NCBI RefSeq assembly: GCF_022664535.1
Contig: NZ_JAKUJY010000020.1
Location: forward strand, 1-64,000
Source of the DNA: Sphingobium trunci
GTDB lineage: Bacteria; Pseudomonadota; Alphaproteobacteria; Sphingomonadales; Sphingomonadaceae
DNA length: 64,000 bases
Direction of reading: 5' to 3'
Shown here one piece after another: positions 1 through 8,927 of this stretch. Both the position numbers and the translations under genes were made by a program. The notes under the pieces are model-generated. The model was not told the DNA's origin, did not search any database, and was given only the letters and a program-made list of their open reading frames with translations. Numbering within the stretch: the first letter of the stretch is position 1; the number at the start of each line of letters is the position of its first letter.

Positions 1-1
1 C

Positions 2-526
2 GCCAGGCTCAATGACAGCTCAGATCTAGCCAAAATCATCATGCCGCTGCTCGAGGCTTGGCGTAGCGTACGCCTACGCGCTGCCGAGTTAACCCGCCGT
101 CTGATCGGCGATGCACGCCAGAACGAGGCTTGCCAGCTGCTCATGTCCATCCCAGGAGTCGGGGTCGTCACCGCAACCGCCTTTGCCACCGCCATTGAAG
201 ACCCAGCCAACTTTCAGAAGTCGCGATCCGTCGGTGCCTGGCTCGGCCTCACCACTCGTCGATACCAATCCGGTCAGGTCGACTACAACGGACATATCTC
301 AAGGCGAGGCGATCATCAGGTACGGAATCTTCTTTACGAAGCAGCCTGCGTCATGCTGACTCGTAGCTCGGCTGAAAGCACCCTGCGAGACTGGGGCATG
401 AAACTTCGCGAACGCGTGGGCTTCAAGCGCGCTGCCGTCGCCGTGGCAAGGAAGCTTGCCGTCGTGATGCATGCCATGCTCAAGTCAGGCGAACTGTTTG
501 ACAGGACCGGGACCGCTCCAGCGTAG
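2..526 (+). CDS. IS110-family transposase, C-terminal part (5' end outside window)
   Basis: The reading frame is open to the left edge of the window, so only the C-terminal part is present. It contains the segment LLMSIPGVGVVTATAFATAI followed by GAWLGLTTRRYQSG and RRGDHQVRNLLYEAA. These match the helix-hairpin-helix-like DNA-binding region and the second catalytic (Tnp_20) region of IS110/IS1111 transposases, including the Ser/Gly-rich segment and the conserved Arg-Asn near the end. IS110 enzymes are DEDD transposases that do not make terminal inverted repeats, so the right boundary cannot be read from symmetry. Whether the element is intact depends on sequence left of the window. Family assignment is confident; activity is unknown. 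Confidence 0.85.
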   Translation, partial: ARLNDSSDLAKIIMPLLEAWRSVRLRAAELTRRLIGDARQNEACQLLMSIPGVGVVTATAFATAIEDPANFQKSRSVGAWLGLTTRRYQSGQVDYNGHISRRGDHQVRNLLYEAACVMLTRSSAESTLRDWGMKLRERVGFKRAAVAVARKLAVVMHAMLKSGELFDRTGTAPA

Positions 527-786
527 CATCTTCGCCGGCAGGCCGCCGGCGAGCAGATCGTCCCTGCCGGGACGTGGGCTGAACCATTCCGCTTGATGGG
601 ATGCACCGGCTTCTACCGAGTGCGCCGTCCACATTGGAAAGTTCCGTCCGCCGAAGACCCACCGTGCGGCAGCTCATGCTGACCGCGAAGACGACCCTGA
701 ACTCGGCATACGATCAGCTCAAAATCTGCTTGCAAAAGAGGCTGCGATTAGACGACCCCATCACCCATCCCGACTGTCTTATTCCA
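527..786. other. Non-coding stretch after the transposase, probable IS110 right end
   Basis: No convincing gene is seen in these 260 bases. They separate the transposase stop from the stop of the convergent efflux lipoprotein gene. IS110-type elements normally carry a non-coding segment beside the transposase, so part of this stretch is probably the element's right end. The exact junction cannot be placed because the family lacks terminal inverted repeats and the left end is not in the window. Confidence 0.4.
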
Positions 787-2160
787 TCAGCCGTTCGCGA
801 AATCGGCGCCGATCACGCGATAGAGGAGGATGCGGTTGCGGACCAGCGCCAGTTCCGTCGCGATCGCGCTTTGCTGGGCGTTGTAGAGGCTGCGCTGGCT
901 GGTCAGGCTGTTGAGGAAAGTGTCGATCCCCGCCCGGTAGCGCTCGTCGGCGAGCGCATAGCTGCGCTGGCTGGCCACCACCAGCCGTTGCTGGGCGGCC
1001 TGCTGGTCGTCGATCGTGCCTTCGCGGGCGAGGGCGTCGGATACTTCCTGAAAGGCGGTCTGGATCGCCTTTTCATATTGGGCGAGGGTGAGGTCTCGCT
1101 GCGCCTTGCTATAGTCGAGATTGCCGCGCGCGGCGCCGCCGAAGATCGGCATGCTGGCCGAAGGAGCGGCCGACCAGGCGAAGCCGCCGCCGGTGAAGAG
1201 CGAGGACAGCGCCGAGCTGGCGACGCCGATCGCCGCCGTCAGGCTGATCTTCGGGAACATGGCCGCGCGGGCCGCGCCGATATCGGCATTGGCGGCCTTG
1301 AGCTGATGTTCGGCCTGCAGCACATCGGGGCGCTGGAGCAATATGTCCGAGGAGAGGCCCGCGGGCACCTTCGCGATGCTGCCGGTCAGCGCGTCCAGCG
1401 ACTGCGGCAGCAGCGCGTCTTCCACCGGCGCACCGGCGAGCAGGTCGAGGGCGTTGCGGTCCTGCGCCACCTGGGTCGTATTGGCGGCGATATCGCTGCG
1501 CGCCTGTTCCACCGTGGTTTCCGCCTGATGGACGTCGAGCTTGCCCACAAGGCCCGCCTGGTTGAGCGACCGGGTGAGCGAGAGCGAGCGTTCGGCGCTG
1601 GCGAGGGTCTGGCGGGACAGCGCCAGCAATTGCTGATCGGCGGCGAGCGTGGCGTAGGCCGTCGCCGTTTCCGCGATCAGGGTGATGCGGGTGGCGCGTG
1701 CGCCCTCTTCCGTCGCGAGATAGGTTTCGAGCGCCGCCCGGCTGAGATTCTTCACCCGGCCGAACAGGTCGAGCTCGAAGGCGCTGAAGCCGATGTCGGC
1801 GCTGTAGCTGTTCTGGCGACTGTCGTCCTGACGGGAAAAGCTGGCGGCGGCTGCCCCGGTCACGGCGGGAAGCTGGGCGGCGCGCTGGACCCGATATTGG
1901 GCGCGGGCCGATTGCACATTGGCGAGCGCGGCGCGCAGGTCCCGGTTGTTGGCGAGCGCCCGGTCGATCACCGTCCGCAACCGTTGGTCGGCGATCAGCG
2001 CGGTCCAGGGCAGGCCCGGCTTTTCCGTGGCCGCGGCTGGCGCATAGGCCGGACCGGCGGGGAAGCTGGCCGGCACGGGCGGCGCCGGGCGGACATAATG
2101 CGGCGCCATGTTGCAGGCCGACAGGCCGGTCAGCGACGCGAGGAGGAGGGCGCGCTTCAT
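787..2160 (-). CDS. RND efflux outer-membrane factor, NodT-type lipoprotein
   Basis: This 457-aa protein is an outer-membrane factor of the TolC/OprM family, forming the exit duct of a tripartite efflux pump. It begins with a lipoprotein signal peptide ending in the lipobox LSAC, which puts the lipidated Cys at about residue 16. Two outer-membrane efflux protein repeats follow, with typical segments such as LPAVTGAAAASFSRQ, FELDLFGRVKNLSRAAL and LLQRPDVLQAEHQL. Its start overlaps the stop of the pump gene by four bases (ATGA), which indicates translational coupling. It is the last gene of the adaptor-pump-duct operon. Length is normal for the family; substrate is unknown. Confidence 0.93.
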   Translation of the reverse strand: MKRALLLASLTGLSACNMAPHYVRPAPPVPASFPAGPAYAPAAATEKPGLPWTALIADQRLRTVIDRALANNRDLRAALANVQSARAQYRVQRAAQLPAVTGAAAASFSRQDDSRQNSYSADIGFSAFELDLFGRVKNLSRAALETYLATEEGARATRITLIAETATAYATLAADQQLLALSRQTLASAERSLSLTRSLNQAGLVGKLDVHQAETTVEQARSDIAANTTQVAQDRNALDLLAGAPVEDALLPQSLDALTGSIAKVPAGLSSDILLQRPDVLQAEHQLKAANADIGAARAAMFPKISLTAAIGVASSALSSLFTGGGFAWSAAPSASMPIFGGAARGNLDYSKAQRDLTLAQYEKAIQTAFQEVSDALAREGTIDDQQAAQQRLVVASQRSYALADERYRAGIDTFLNSLTSQRSLYNAQQSAIATELALVRNRILLYRVIGADFANG

Positions 2161-5100
2161 GCCGGAAGCTCCGTTGCGGGGGGGCTGGCGGCGGGCGGCG
2201 TATCCTTGCGGTTGAAGATGCGCATGATCGTCAGGAAGAAGAGGGGGACGTAGAAGATGGCGAGGACGGTCGCAGTGAGCATGCCGCCCACCACCGCCGT
2301 GCCGATGGCGACGCGGCTCTGCGCGCCCGCGCCGGTGGCGATGGCGAGCGGGATGACGCCCGCGATGAAGGCGAGCGACGTCATCAGGATCGGGCGGAAG
2401 CGCAGGCGCGCGGCCTCGATCGCGGCAGCATAGGCATCCTTGCCCTGAAGCCAGGCGAGTTCGGCGAACTCCACGATCAGGATCGCGTTCTTCGCGGCCA
2501 GGCCCATGGTGGTGAGCAGGCCGACCTGGAAATAGATGTTGTTTTCCAGCCCCCGCAGCGTCACCGCCAGCACCGCGCCGACCAGGCCGAGCGGGATCAC
2601 CAGCAGCACCGCGAGCGGGATCGACCAGCTTTCATACAGCGCGGCGAGGCAGAGGAAGACCACCAGCACCGACAGGCCGTAGAGCAGGGGCGCCTGCCCG
2701 CCGGAAAGCTGTTCCTGATAGGACAGGCCGCTCCAGGCATAGCCGGTGCCGGGGGCGAGCTGTTTCTGGAGCTTGACCATTTCGTCCATCGCCTCGCCCG
2801 AACTGGAACCGGGAGCCGACTGGCCCTGAATTTCGTAGGAGGACAGGCCGTTGAAGCGCGCCAGCGTGGTCGGCCCCATGGTCCAGTGGCTGGTGGCGAA
2901 GGCGGAGAAGGGCACCATTTCGCCGGTCGAGCTGCTGCGCACCTGCCAGTTGTCGAGATCGTTGGGCAGGGCGCGGAACGGGGCGTCGGCCTGCATATAG
3001 ACGCGCTTCACCCGGCCACGGTCGACGAAATCGTTGATATAGCGGCTGCCCCAGGCGGAGCTCAGCACATTGTCGACATCGCTTTGCGTCAGGCCCAGCA
3101 CGGCCAGCTTTTCGGAATCGATATCGACCTTGAGCTGGGGCGTGTCCTCCAGCGTGGCGGCGCGGACGCCCGCCAGCTTGGGATCGTCGCCCGCGGCCTT
3201 GAGCAACTGGTTGCGCAGTTCCAGGAAGCGTTCGCGGCTGAGACCCCCGGTGTTGAGCAGTTCGAAGGTGAAGCCGTTGGACTGGCCCAGGCCGCGAATG
3301 GCGGGCGGCGTCATCGCCAGCGCCTTCGCGTCGCGGATGGCGGCCAGCTTCTTGGTCGCGCGGTTGGCAATGCCGGTCGCGCCGTTGGTGGCGCCCTTGC
3401 GCTGGTCCCAGGGCGTGAGGGCGATGAAGCCCTGGGCCGTATTCTCGCCCTGTCCGGCGAAGCTGAAGCCCTGGGCCACGAAGATGAAGGCGACATTGTC
3501 CTTCTCATCGTTCAGGAAATAATTCTGGATCTGTTCGAGAGCGGCCGAGGTGCGGGAGGATTTGGCGCCCGCGGGCAGCGTGACCTGCACCATCACCTGT
3601 CCCTGATCCTCCACCGGCAGGAAGCTGGTGGGCAGGCGGACGAACAGCAGCCAGAGCAGGCCGAGGACCAGCACATAGCCGACCCAGAAGGCTGTGCGCC
3701 GCCCGATGAAGCGTTCCAGCCGGCGCATATAGCCATGCGTCACCCGTTCGAACCAGCGGTTGAACCTGCCGTGCCAGCCGCTGTCGCGATGTTCCTGCGC
3801 GATCGGCTTGAGGATCGTGGCGCAGAGCGCGGGCGACAGGATGAGGGCGACCAGCACCGAGAGCAGCATCGAGGAGACGATGGTGATCGAGAATTGCCGG
3901 TAGATGACGCCGGTGGACCCGCCGAAAAAGGCCATCGGCAGGAGCACGGCGGAGAGGACCAGCGCGATGCCCACCAGCGCGCTGCCGATTTCCTCCATCG
4001 ACTTGATCGTGGCGTCGCGAGGCGAAAGCCCCTCCTGCTCCATGAGCCGTTCGACATTCTCCACCACCACGATGGCGTCGTCGACCAGCAGGCCGATCGC
4101 CAGCACCATGCCGAACAGCGTCAGCGTGTTGATCGAATAGCCGAACAGCGCCAGCACGCCGAACGTGCCGAGCAGCACCACCGGCACGGCGATGGCGGGC
4201 ACCAGCGTTGCGCGCCAGCTTTGCAGGAACAGGAACATCACGACGACGACCAGCCCGACCGCTTCGATCAGCGTCTGGATGACCTCTTCGACCGACAGCT
4301 TGATGAAGGGAGTGGTGTCGCGCGGATAGGTGACGGCATAGCCATGGGGCAGATTGGCCGACAGTTCGGCGACCTTCGCCTTCACCAGTTCCGCGGTCTT
4401 GAGCGCATCGGCGCCCGGCGCGAGCTGAAGCGCGATGCCCGAGGCCGGGTGGCCGTTGAGATTGGCCGAGGAGGTGTAGCTTTCATTGCCAAGCTCGACC
4501 CGCGCTACATCCGAGAGATGCACGACCGAACCGTCCGACTGCGTCTTGACGATGATGTTGCGGAACTGTTCGGGGGTTTGCAGGCGCGAGCGGGACGTGA
4601 CGGTCGCGTTGATCTGCTGGCCGGGGGGGGCGGGATCGGCGCCGATCTGTCCGGCCGAAACCTCCACATTCTGGGCCGAGATCGCGGTCGCGATATCCGA
4701 AGGCATCAGCTTGACGGTGGCAAGCTTGTAGGGGTCGAGCCAGATCCGCATCGCATATTGCGAGCCGAAGATCTGCGAGGAGCCGATGCCGTCGATGCGG
4801 GCGATCGGATCCTGGAAATTGTTGACCAGATAGTCGGCGATGTCGGCCTGCGAAGCCGTGTCCGTCCTGTCGTAGATGCCCACCAGCATCAGGAAGTCGG
4901 TCTGCGACTTGGTAACGGTCAGGCCCTGTTGCTGCACCGCATTGGGCAGGCGGCTGAGGGCCTGCTGCACCTTGTTCTGCACCTGCACCTGCGCGGTGTC
5001 CGGATCGGTGCCCTTCTTGAAGGTGACGGTGATCCGCGCCTGGCCGTTGGCGGTCGAGGAGGAGGAGAAATAGAGGAGGCCGTCAATGCCGGTCAGCTGC

Positions 5101-5303
5101 TGTTCGATGACCTGCGTGACGCTGGTTTCGACGGTGTCCGCCGATGCGCCCGGATAATTGGCGCTGATGCCGACCGAAGGCGGTGCGATGTCGGGATATT
5201 GCGCGATCGGCAATGTCAACATCGCGCCCAGGCCGCCCAGCATGATGCCGATGGCGATGACCCAGGCGAAGATCGGCCGTTCGATGAAAAAGCGACTGAG
5301 CAA
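2157..5303 (-). CDS. RND efflux pump, inner-membrane transporter (HAE1/AcrB type)
   Basis: This 1048-aa protein has the full length and layout of an AcrB/MexF-like proton-driven drug exporter: two repeats, each with a large periplasmic loop, and twelve membrane segments. The N-terminus (RFFIERPIFAWVIAIGI) is typical of the HAE1 family. The proton-relay Asp pair is present in GLLVDDAIVVVENVERL, and the TM10 lysine in GLAAKNAILIVEFAE. The periplasmic funnel and docking segments look intact. It sits 13 bases after the adaptor gene and overlaps the outer-membrane factor gene. The set is a complete pump, probably controlled by the divergent two-component system. Substrate cannot be read from sequence. 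Confidence 0.95.
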   Translation of the reverse strand: MLSRFFIERPIFAWVIAIGIMLGGLGAMLTLPIAQYPDIAPPSVGISANYPGASADTVETSVTQVIEQQLTGIDGLLYFSSSSTANGQARITVTFKKGTDPDTAQVQVQNKVQQALSRLPNAVQQQGLTVTKSQTDFLMLVGIYDRTDTASQADIADYLVNNFQDPIARIDGIGSSQIFGSQYAMRIWLDPYKLATVKLMPSDIATAISAQNVEVSAGQIGADPAPPGQQINATVTSRSRLQTPEQFRNIIVKTQSDGSVVHLSDVARVELGNESYTSSANLNGHPASGIALQLAPGADALKTAELVKAKVAELSANLPHGYAVTYPRDTTPFIKLSVEEVIQTLIEAVGLVVVVMFLFLQSWRATLVPAIAVPVVLLGTFGVLALFGYSINTLTLFGMVLAIGLLVDDAIVVVENVERLMEQEGLSPRDATIKSMEEIGSALVGIALVLSAVLLPMAFFGGSTGVIYRQFSITIVSSMLLSVLVALILSPALCATILKPIAQEHRDSGWHGRFNRWFERVTHGYMRRLERFIGRRTAFWVGYVLVLGLLWLLFVRLPTSFLPVEDQGQVMVQVTLPAGAKSSRTSAALEQIQNYFLNDEKDNVAFIFVAQGFSFAGQGENTAQGFIALTPWDQRKGATNGATGIANRATKKLAAIRDAKALAMTPPAIRGLGQSNGFTFELLNTGGLSRERFLELRNQLLKAAGDDPKLAGVRAATLEDTPQLKVDIDSEKLAVLGLTQSDVDNVLSSAWGSRYINDFVDRGRVKRVYMQADAPFRALPNDLDNWQVRSSSTGEMVPFSAFATSHWTMGPTTLARFNGLSSYEIQGQSAPGSSSGEAMDEMVKLQKQLAPGTGYAWSGLSYQEQLSGGQAPLLYGLSVLVVFLCLAALYESWSIPLAVLLVIPLGLVGAVLAVTLRGLENNIYFQVGLLTTMGLAAKNAILIVEFAELAWLQGKDAYAAAIEAARLRFRPILMTSLAFIAGVIPLAIATGAGAQSRVAIGTAVVGGMLTATVLAIFYVPLFFLTIMRIFNRKDTPPAASPPATELPA

Positions 5304-5316
5304 GGTCCGGCTCCCC

Positions 5317-6477
5317 CTATTTCGCCGGTTGCTGGGCGGGGCCGGACTGAACGGGGCCGGACTGGACGGGGACTGGCTTGACGCTGTCGTCGGGCTGCAC
5401 CTTGTCCGTGCCCTCCACGATCAGCCGGTCGCCCGGCTTCAGCCCGCTGGTGATCAGCCATGCGTCGCCGATCGCCTGCGCGGCGGTGACGATGCGCCGT
5501 TCGACCTTGTTCGCGCGGTTCACGACGAGGGCGGTCGCATTGCCCTTGGGATCGCGGCTGATGCCCGTCTGGGGCGCCAATATCGCGTTGGGGACCACCG
5601 ACTGCGGGGCGACCACGCGCACGAACATGCCGGGCAGCAGCAGGCCGTCGGGATTGGCGAAGCGCGCCCGCAGGGTGATGGTTCCGCTGTTGGGATCGAC
5701 GATCGGCTCCGCGAACTCGATCCGGCCTTCCAGCGGATAGTCGGTGCCGTCGTCCAGTTTGAGGCGGATGCTGGCGCTGGCGGGGAGCGCCTTGCCGGCG
5801 GCGAGAGCACGGCGCAGTTCCAGCACCTTGGCGCTGGACTGGGTGATGTCGACGAAGATCGGGTCGAGCTGCTGGATGGTGGCGAGCGCGGTCGTCTGGC
5901 TGGCTGTGACCAGCGCGCCGGGCGTCACCGAGGAACGGCCGATGCGCCCGCTGATCGGGGCGCGGACCTGGGTGAAATTGAGGTTGATGCCCGCCGTCTG
6001 GAGCGTCGCGCGGGCCTGTTGCACGGCGGCGCTCGCCTGGCGGGCGGTGGCGATGACATCGTCGCGGTCCTGCGCGCTGACCGCTTCGCTGGTTCCCAGG
6101 GTGCGATAGCGGTTGGCCTTGGCCTGGGCGGCGGCGGCGGTCGCCTGCGCGCTGGCGAGGGTCGCCTGCGCCTCGTCACGCGATGCGCGGTAGAGGGAGG
6201 GATCGATCTGGTAGAGCGGCTGCCCGGCCCGGACATAGGAGCCTTCGGTGAACAGCCGTTTCTGGACCACCCCGGCGACCTGGGGGCGAACCTCCGACAT
6301 CATGGTGGAGGCGGTGCGGCCGGGCAATTCGGTGGAGACGGTGACATTGCGGGCCGTCAGCGTCACCACGCCGACCTCCACCGGTCCCTTTTTCGGCGCT
6401 TCCCTGTGGCCGCAGGCGGCGGTCATGACGCAGAGCATGACGGGGGCGGACCGGAGGATGGTGAAACGGCTGGGCAT
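5317..6477 (-). CDS. RND efflux periplasmic adaptor (membrane fusion protein), lipoprotein
   Basis: This protein of about 386 aa links the inner-membrane pump to the outer-membrane duct. The start at 6477 is preferred over an upstream ATG at 6570 because it begins a clean lipoprotein signal (MPSRFTILRSAPVM, lipid Cys at about residue 22 in TAAC); the extra upstream residues are Arg/Pro-rich and unlike the family. Family features follow in order: the barrel-sandwich half motif (RPQVAGVVQKRLFTEGSYV), an Ala-rich coiled-coil hairpin, and the second half motif (FTQVRAPISGRIGRSSVTPG). The C-terminal tail is Pro/Gln-rich (PVQSGPVQSGPAQQPAK). It is the first gene of the pump operon. Confidence 0.92.
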   Translation of the reverse strand: MPSRFTILRSAPVMLCVMTAACGHREAPKKGPVEVGVVTLTARNVTVSTELPGRTASTMMSEVRPQVAGVVQKRLFTEGSYVRAGQPLYQIDPSLYRASRDEAQATLASAQATAAAAQAKANRYRTLGTSEAVSAQDRDDVIATARQASAAVQQARATLQTAGINLNFTQVRAPISGRIGRSSVTPGALVTASQTTALATIQQLDPIFVDITQSSAKVLELRRALAAGKALPASASIRLKLDDGTDYPLEGRIEFAEPIVDPNSGTITLRARFANPDGLLLPGMFVRVVAPQSVVPNAILAPQTGISRDPKGNATALVVNRANKVERRIVTAAQAIGDAWLITSGLKPGDRLIVEGTDKVQPDDSVKPVPVQSGPVQSGPAQQPAK

Positions 6478-6640
6478 GTCGAAACGCGTATCCCGATCGA
6501 GGAAAAAGGGTCTTCGCCCGGCGCAGGGGGAGGGGAGGGACGCGCCGGGCGAAGGTCGGCGCCATCGCATGAGGCCGACCCTGCCCTCATCCCCGCTTGG
6601 CGCGTAGCACGCTAGTGCGACTTATTGTCCGGCTGGATCA

Positions 6641-6670
6641 TTGTGTAGCGGATTGTATCGCTCTGTATCG
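6641..6670. promoter_or_regulatory. Phased TGTAKCG direct repeats, candidate response-regulator site
   Basis: Three near-identical heptamers (TGTAGCG, TGTATCG, TGTATCG) follow one another at about 11- and 10-base intervals. The last two are exact copies 10 bases apart, at 6654-6660 and 6664-6670. They lie in the intergenic region between the divergent efflux operon and the OmpR-type regulator. OmpR-family regulators bind tandem repeats in helical phase, so this is the natural candidate operator. No clear -35/-10 pair was identified. The assignment is an inference from position and spacing. Confidence 0.45.
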
Positions 6671-6708
6671 TAGCGGCGTTCGAGCCAAGACTTGCCGGGG
6701 AAAAGCGG

Positions 6709-6814
6709 CTAGGGCATGGTCCGATCCAGCTGAATCGGACCATGCTCCACTTGCCTTGGTTTTCCGCATTTTCCGAGCCAGCAGGTGATGCCACCTGCTT
6801 CGAAAATGCTCTAG
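6709..6814. repeat. Palindromic extragenic element (two hairpins bounded by CTAG)
   Basis: This 106-bp block starts and ends with CTAG and contains two inverted repeats. The first is a perfect 12-bp stem (arms 6714-6725 and 6734-6745) with an 8-base loop. The second has inner arms around 6780-6799 (AGCAGGTG/CACCTGCT), extended outward by GCATTTTC/GAAAATGC. I recall similar paired-hairpin elements as dispersed extragenic repeats in alphaproteobacterial genomes, but could not search for copies. The right end runs into AGGAAG, which serves as the ribosome-binding site of the response regulator at 6824, so the element lies directly in that gene's leader. Confidence 0.6.
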
Positions 6815-6823
6815 GAAGCGTTC

Positions 6824-7549
6824 ATGCCCGAACTGTCGTCCCGCCAGCCCCGCGTGATTGTTGTCGATGATGACGAAGATATCCGGAGCCTGATCGTCGG
6901 CCAGCTCGCGCAGGAACATTATGACGTCCTGTCGGCGGGCAGCCTTGCCGAACTGGGCGCGGCGATGGCGGTGCAGCCGGTCGACCTGATCGTGCTGGAC
7001 CTCAACCTGCCCGACGGGGACGGCCTGTCGCTGTGCCGGGAATTGCGGTCGCAGGGCAGCGGGGTGCAGATCATCATGGTCACCGCCCGGGGTGGCGCCA
7101 TCGACCGGGTGCTGGGGCTGGAACTGGGCGCGGACGATTATCTGACCAAGCCCTTCGAGCCGCGCGAGCTGCTGGTGCGTATCCGCAACCTGTTGCGCCG
7201 GTCGCGGAGCGCCGAGAAGGCGCAGCAGAAGGCGGCGCGGATCGCCCGGTTCGGTTCCTGGAGGCTGGACCTGTTCCAGCGGCGGCTGATCGCGGGGGAC
7301 GACCGCCTGATCATGCTGTCGTCGGCGGAGTTCCGGCTGCTGTCGCGCTTCATCGAGGAACCCAATGTCGTCCTGTCGCGCGAGACGCTGGTGCCGGAGC
7401 GGCGGGCGACGGCGGCGTTCGACCGGTCCATCGACCTGCAGGTCAGCCGGCTTCGGCAGAAGCTGGCCGGAAGTCCGGGCGGAGAAGGGCTGATCCTGAC
7501 GGTGCGCGGCGAGGGCTATGTGCTGGCCAGCACGGTGATCTACGAATGA
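6824..7549 (+). CDS. OmpR-family response regulator
   Basis: This 241-aa transcription regulator has an N-terminal receiver domain and a C-terminal winged-helix DNA-binding domain. The receiver shows the acidic pocket (VVDDDED), the phospho-acceptor Asp at about residue 59 in VLDLNLPDGDG, the conserved Thr in IMVTARG and the Lys in YLTKPF. The effector half carries LSSAEFRLL and the C-terminal VRGEGYVLA wing. A strong ribosome-binding site (AGGAAG) lies just upstream. The kinase gene begins 7 bases after the stop. Being divergent from the RND operon, it most likely controls that pump and possibly itself, by inference from arrangement. Confidence 0.93.
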   Translation: MPELSSRQPRVIVVDDDEDIRSLIVGQLAQEHYDVLSAGSLAELGAAMAVQPVDLIVLDLNLPDGDGLSLCRELRSQGSGVQIIMVTARGGAIDRVLGLELGADDYLTKPFEPRELLVRIRNLLRRSRSAEKAQQKAARIARFGSWRLDLFQRRLIAGDDRLIMLSSAEFRLLSRFIEEPNVVLSRETLVPERRATAAFDRSIDLQVSRLRQKLAGSPGGEGLILTVRGEGYVLASTVIYE

Positions 7550-7556
7550 TACGGGC

Positions 7557-8927
7557 ATGATCATACCGGTGGTCGCGCGGGCGCGCAGCTTCTTCCGGTC
7601 GCTGGTGGGCCAGATTTTCCTGCTGCTGACGGTCGGCATGACGACGGCGGCGGTGCTGGCGCTGGTGGTCGCCGAACAGACCCGCCATCTCGATTTCGAG
7701 CGCTGGCGGCTGCAGCGCGTGGTGGCGAGCGCGGCGGACATAGCGCAGCGCCTGAGTCATGATCCCGTCCGGATCCAGGCGATGCTGAGCGACCAGCAGA
7801 TCATGGGCGCCCGGATCGCGCCCGGCGGGATCGCCCTGACGGAGCCGGACCCGGCGCTGGCGGCGGCGCTCAGGGACCGTTTCGGCCCGCATTCCAATCC
7901 GGAGGCGGGGCAGGTGCCGATCGGCCTTTGCTTCGGTCCCAGCAAGGCCGATCCGAACAATCGCGCGGCCGGGCTGATCGGCGCACCCCGGCCCGATTGC
8001 TGGATCGTGCGCTTCACCGACTTGATGGGCGAGCGGCGGTCGCTGGCGCTGTATCTGCCCCGGCTGGTCAAGCCGCCCAGCAACCTCGCCAATCCGGTCT
8101 ATCTGCTGCTGATCCTGCTGTCTTCGGCGGGCCTGGCGATCATCGTCGCGCGTTTCGTCTCCAAGCCGTTGCGCCGGCTGGAGCAGGCGGCCGAAGCCTT
8201 TTCGGTGTCGATCGATCCGGAGGAAATCCCCGAGCGCGGGCCGGAGGAGGTGCGCGCCGCGCTCTCCACCTTCAACCTGATGCAGCGCCGGGTACGCGCG
8301 GGCTTTGCCGAACGGACCCAGTTGCTGGCGGCGATCAGCCATGATCTCCAGACGCCCCTCACGCGGCTGCGGCTGCGGCTGGAACTGGTCGAGAATGAGG
8401 AGTTGCGGACCCGGTTGCTGCAGGATCACCAGGCGATGATGACGCTGGTGCGCGAGGGGCTGGATCTGGCGGAAAGCACCGAATCGCAGGAAGACTGGTC
8501 GGTGATCGACATCGATTCGCTGCTGATCAGCATGACCGAGGACGCGCAGGATCTGGGCGCGCCGGTGCGGTTCCTGAAGGGGTGCGGCGGCACCGTGCGG
8601 GTCAAGCCCAATGCGCTGACCCGCTGCATCAGCAACCTTGTCACCAATGCGGTCAAATATGGCGGCAGTGCCGACATTAGCTGCGCACGGCAGGCGGGTC
8701 ATGTGCTGATCGAGGTGCGGGATCATGGTCCGGGCATTCCGCCCGGCCAACTGGACCAGATGTTCGAACCCTTCACCCGCGGCGCCGCGAGTCAGCCCGG
8801 CGGACGGCCCGGAACCGGCATCGGCCTGACCATCGCCCGGTCGCTGGCGCTGAGTTTCGAGGGGGCGGTGCGGCTGGCCAACGCCACCGGAGGCGGGCTG
8901 ATCGCCACGATCGACATGAAGGGTTGA
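7557..8927 (+). CDS. Membrane sensor histidine kinase, EnvZ-like layout
   Basis: This 456-aa protein is the partner of the preceding response regulator. A first membrane helix (about residues 16-40) is followed by a periplasmic domain of roughly 140 residues and a second helix near residues 180-203. A HAMP linker comes next, then the dimerisation/phosphoacceptor helix with His at about residue 262 (AAISHDLQTPLTRLR). The ATPase domain has the N box (NLVTNAVKYGG), G1 (DHGPGIP) and G2 (GTGIGLTIA). All catalytic motifs are intact. The periplasmic sensor has no sequence feature I recognise, so the signal is unknown. Drug or envelope stress is plausible given the linked pump. Confidence 0.92.
   Translation: MIIPVVARARSFFRSLVGQIFLLLTVGMTTAAVLALVVAEQTRHLDFERWRLQRVVASAADIAQRLSHDPVRIQAMLSDQQIMGARIAPGGIALTEPDPALAAALRDRFGPHSNPEAGQVPIGLCFGPSKADPNNRAAGLIGAPRPDCWIVRFTDLMGERRSLALYLPRLVKPPSNLANPVYLLLILLSSAGLAIIVARFVSKPLRRLEQAAEAFSVSIDPEEIPERGPEEVRAALSTFNLMQRRVRAGFAERTQLLAAISHDLQTPLTRLRLRLELVENEELRTRLLQDHQAMMTLVREGLDLAESTESQEDWSVIDIDSLLISMTEDAQDLGAPVRFLKGCGGTVRVKPNALTRCISNLVTNAVKYGGSADISCARQAGHVLIEVRDHGPGIPPGQLDQMFEPFTRGAASQPGGRPGTGIGLTIARSLALSFEGAVRLANATGGGLIATIDMKG

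Noticed and set aside
601..5381. Very long plus-strand frames (601-2253 and 2886-5381) opposite the efflux genes
   Set aside because: They are rich in Arg, His, Gly and Gln, have no recognisable domains, and mirror the highly biased codons of the real RND genes on the other strand.
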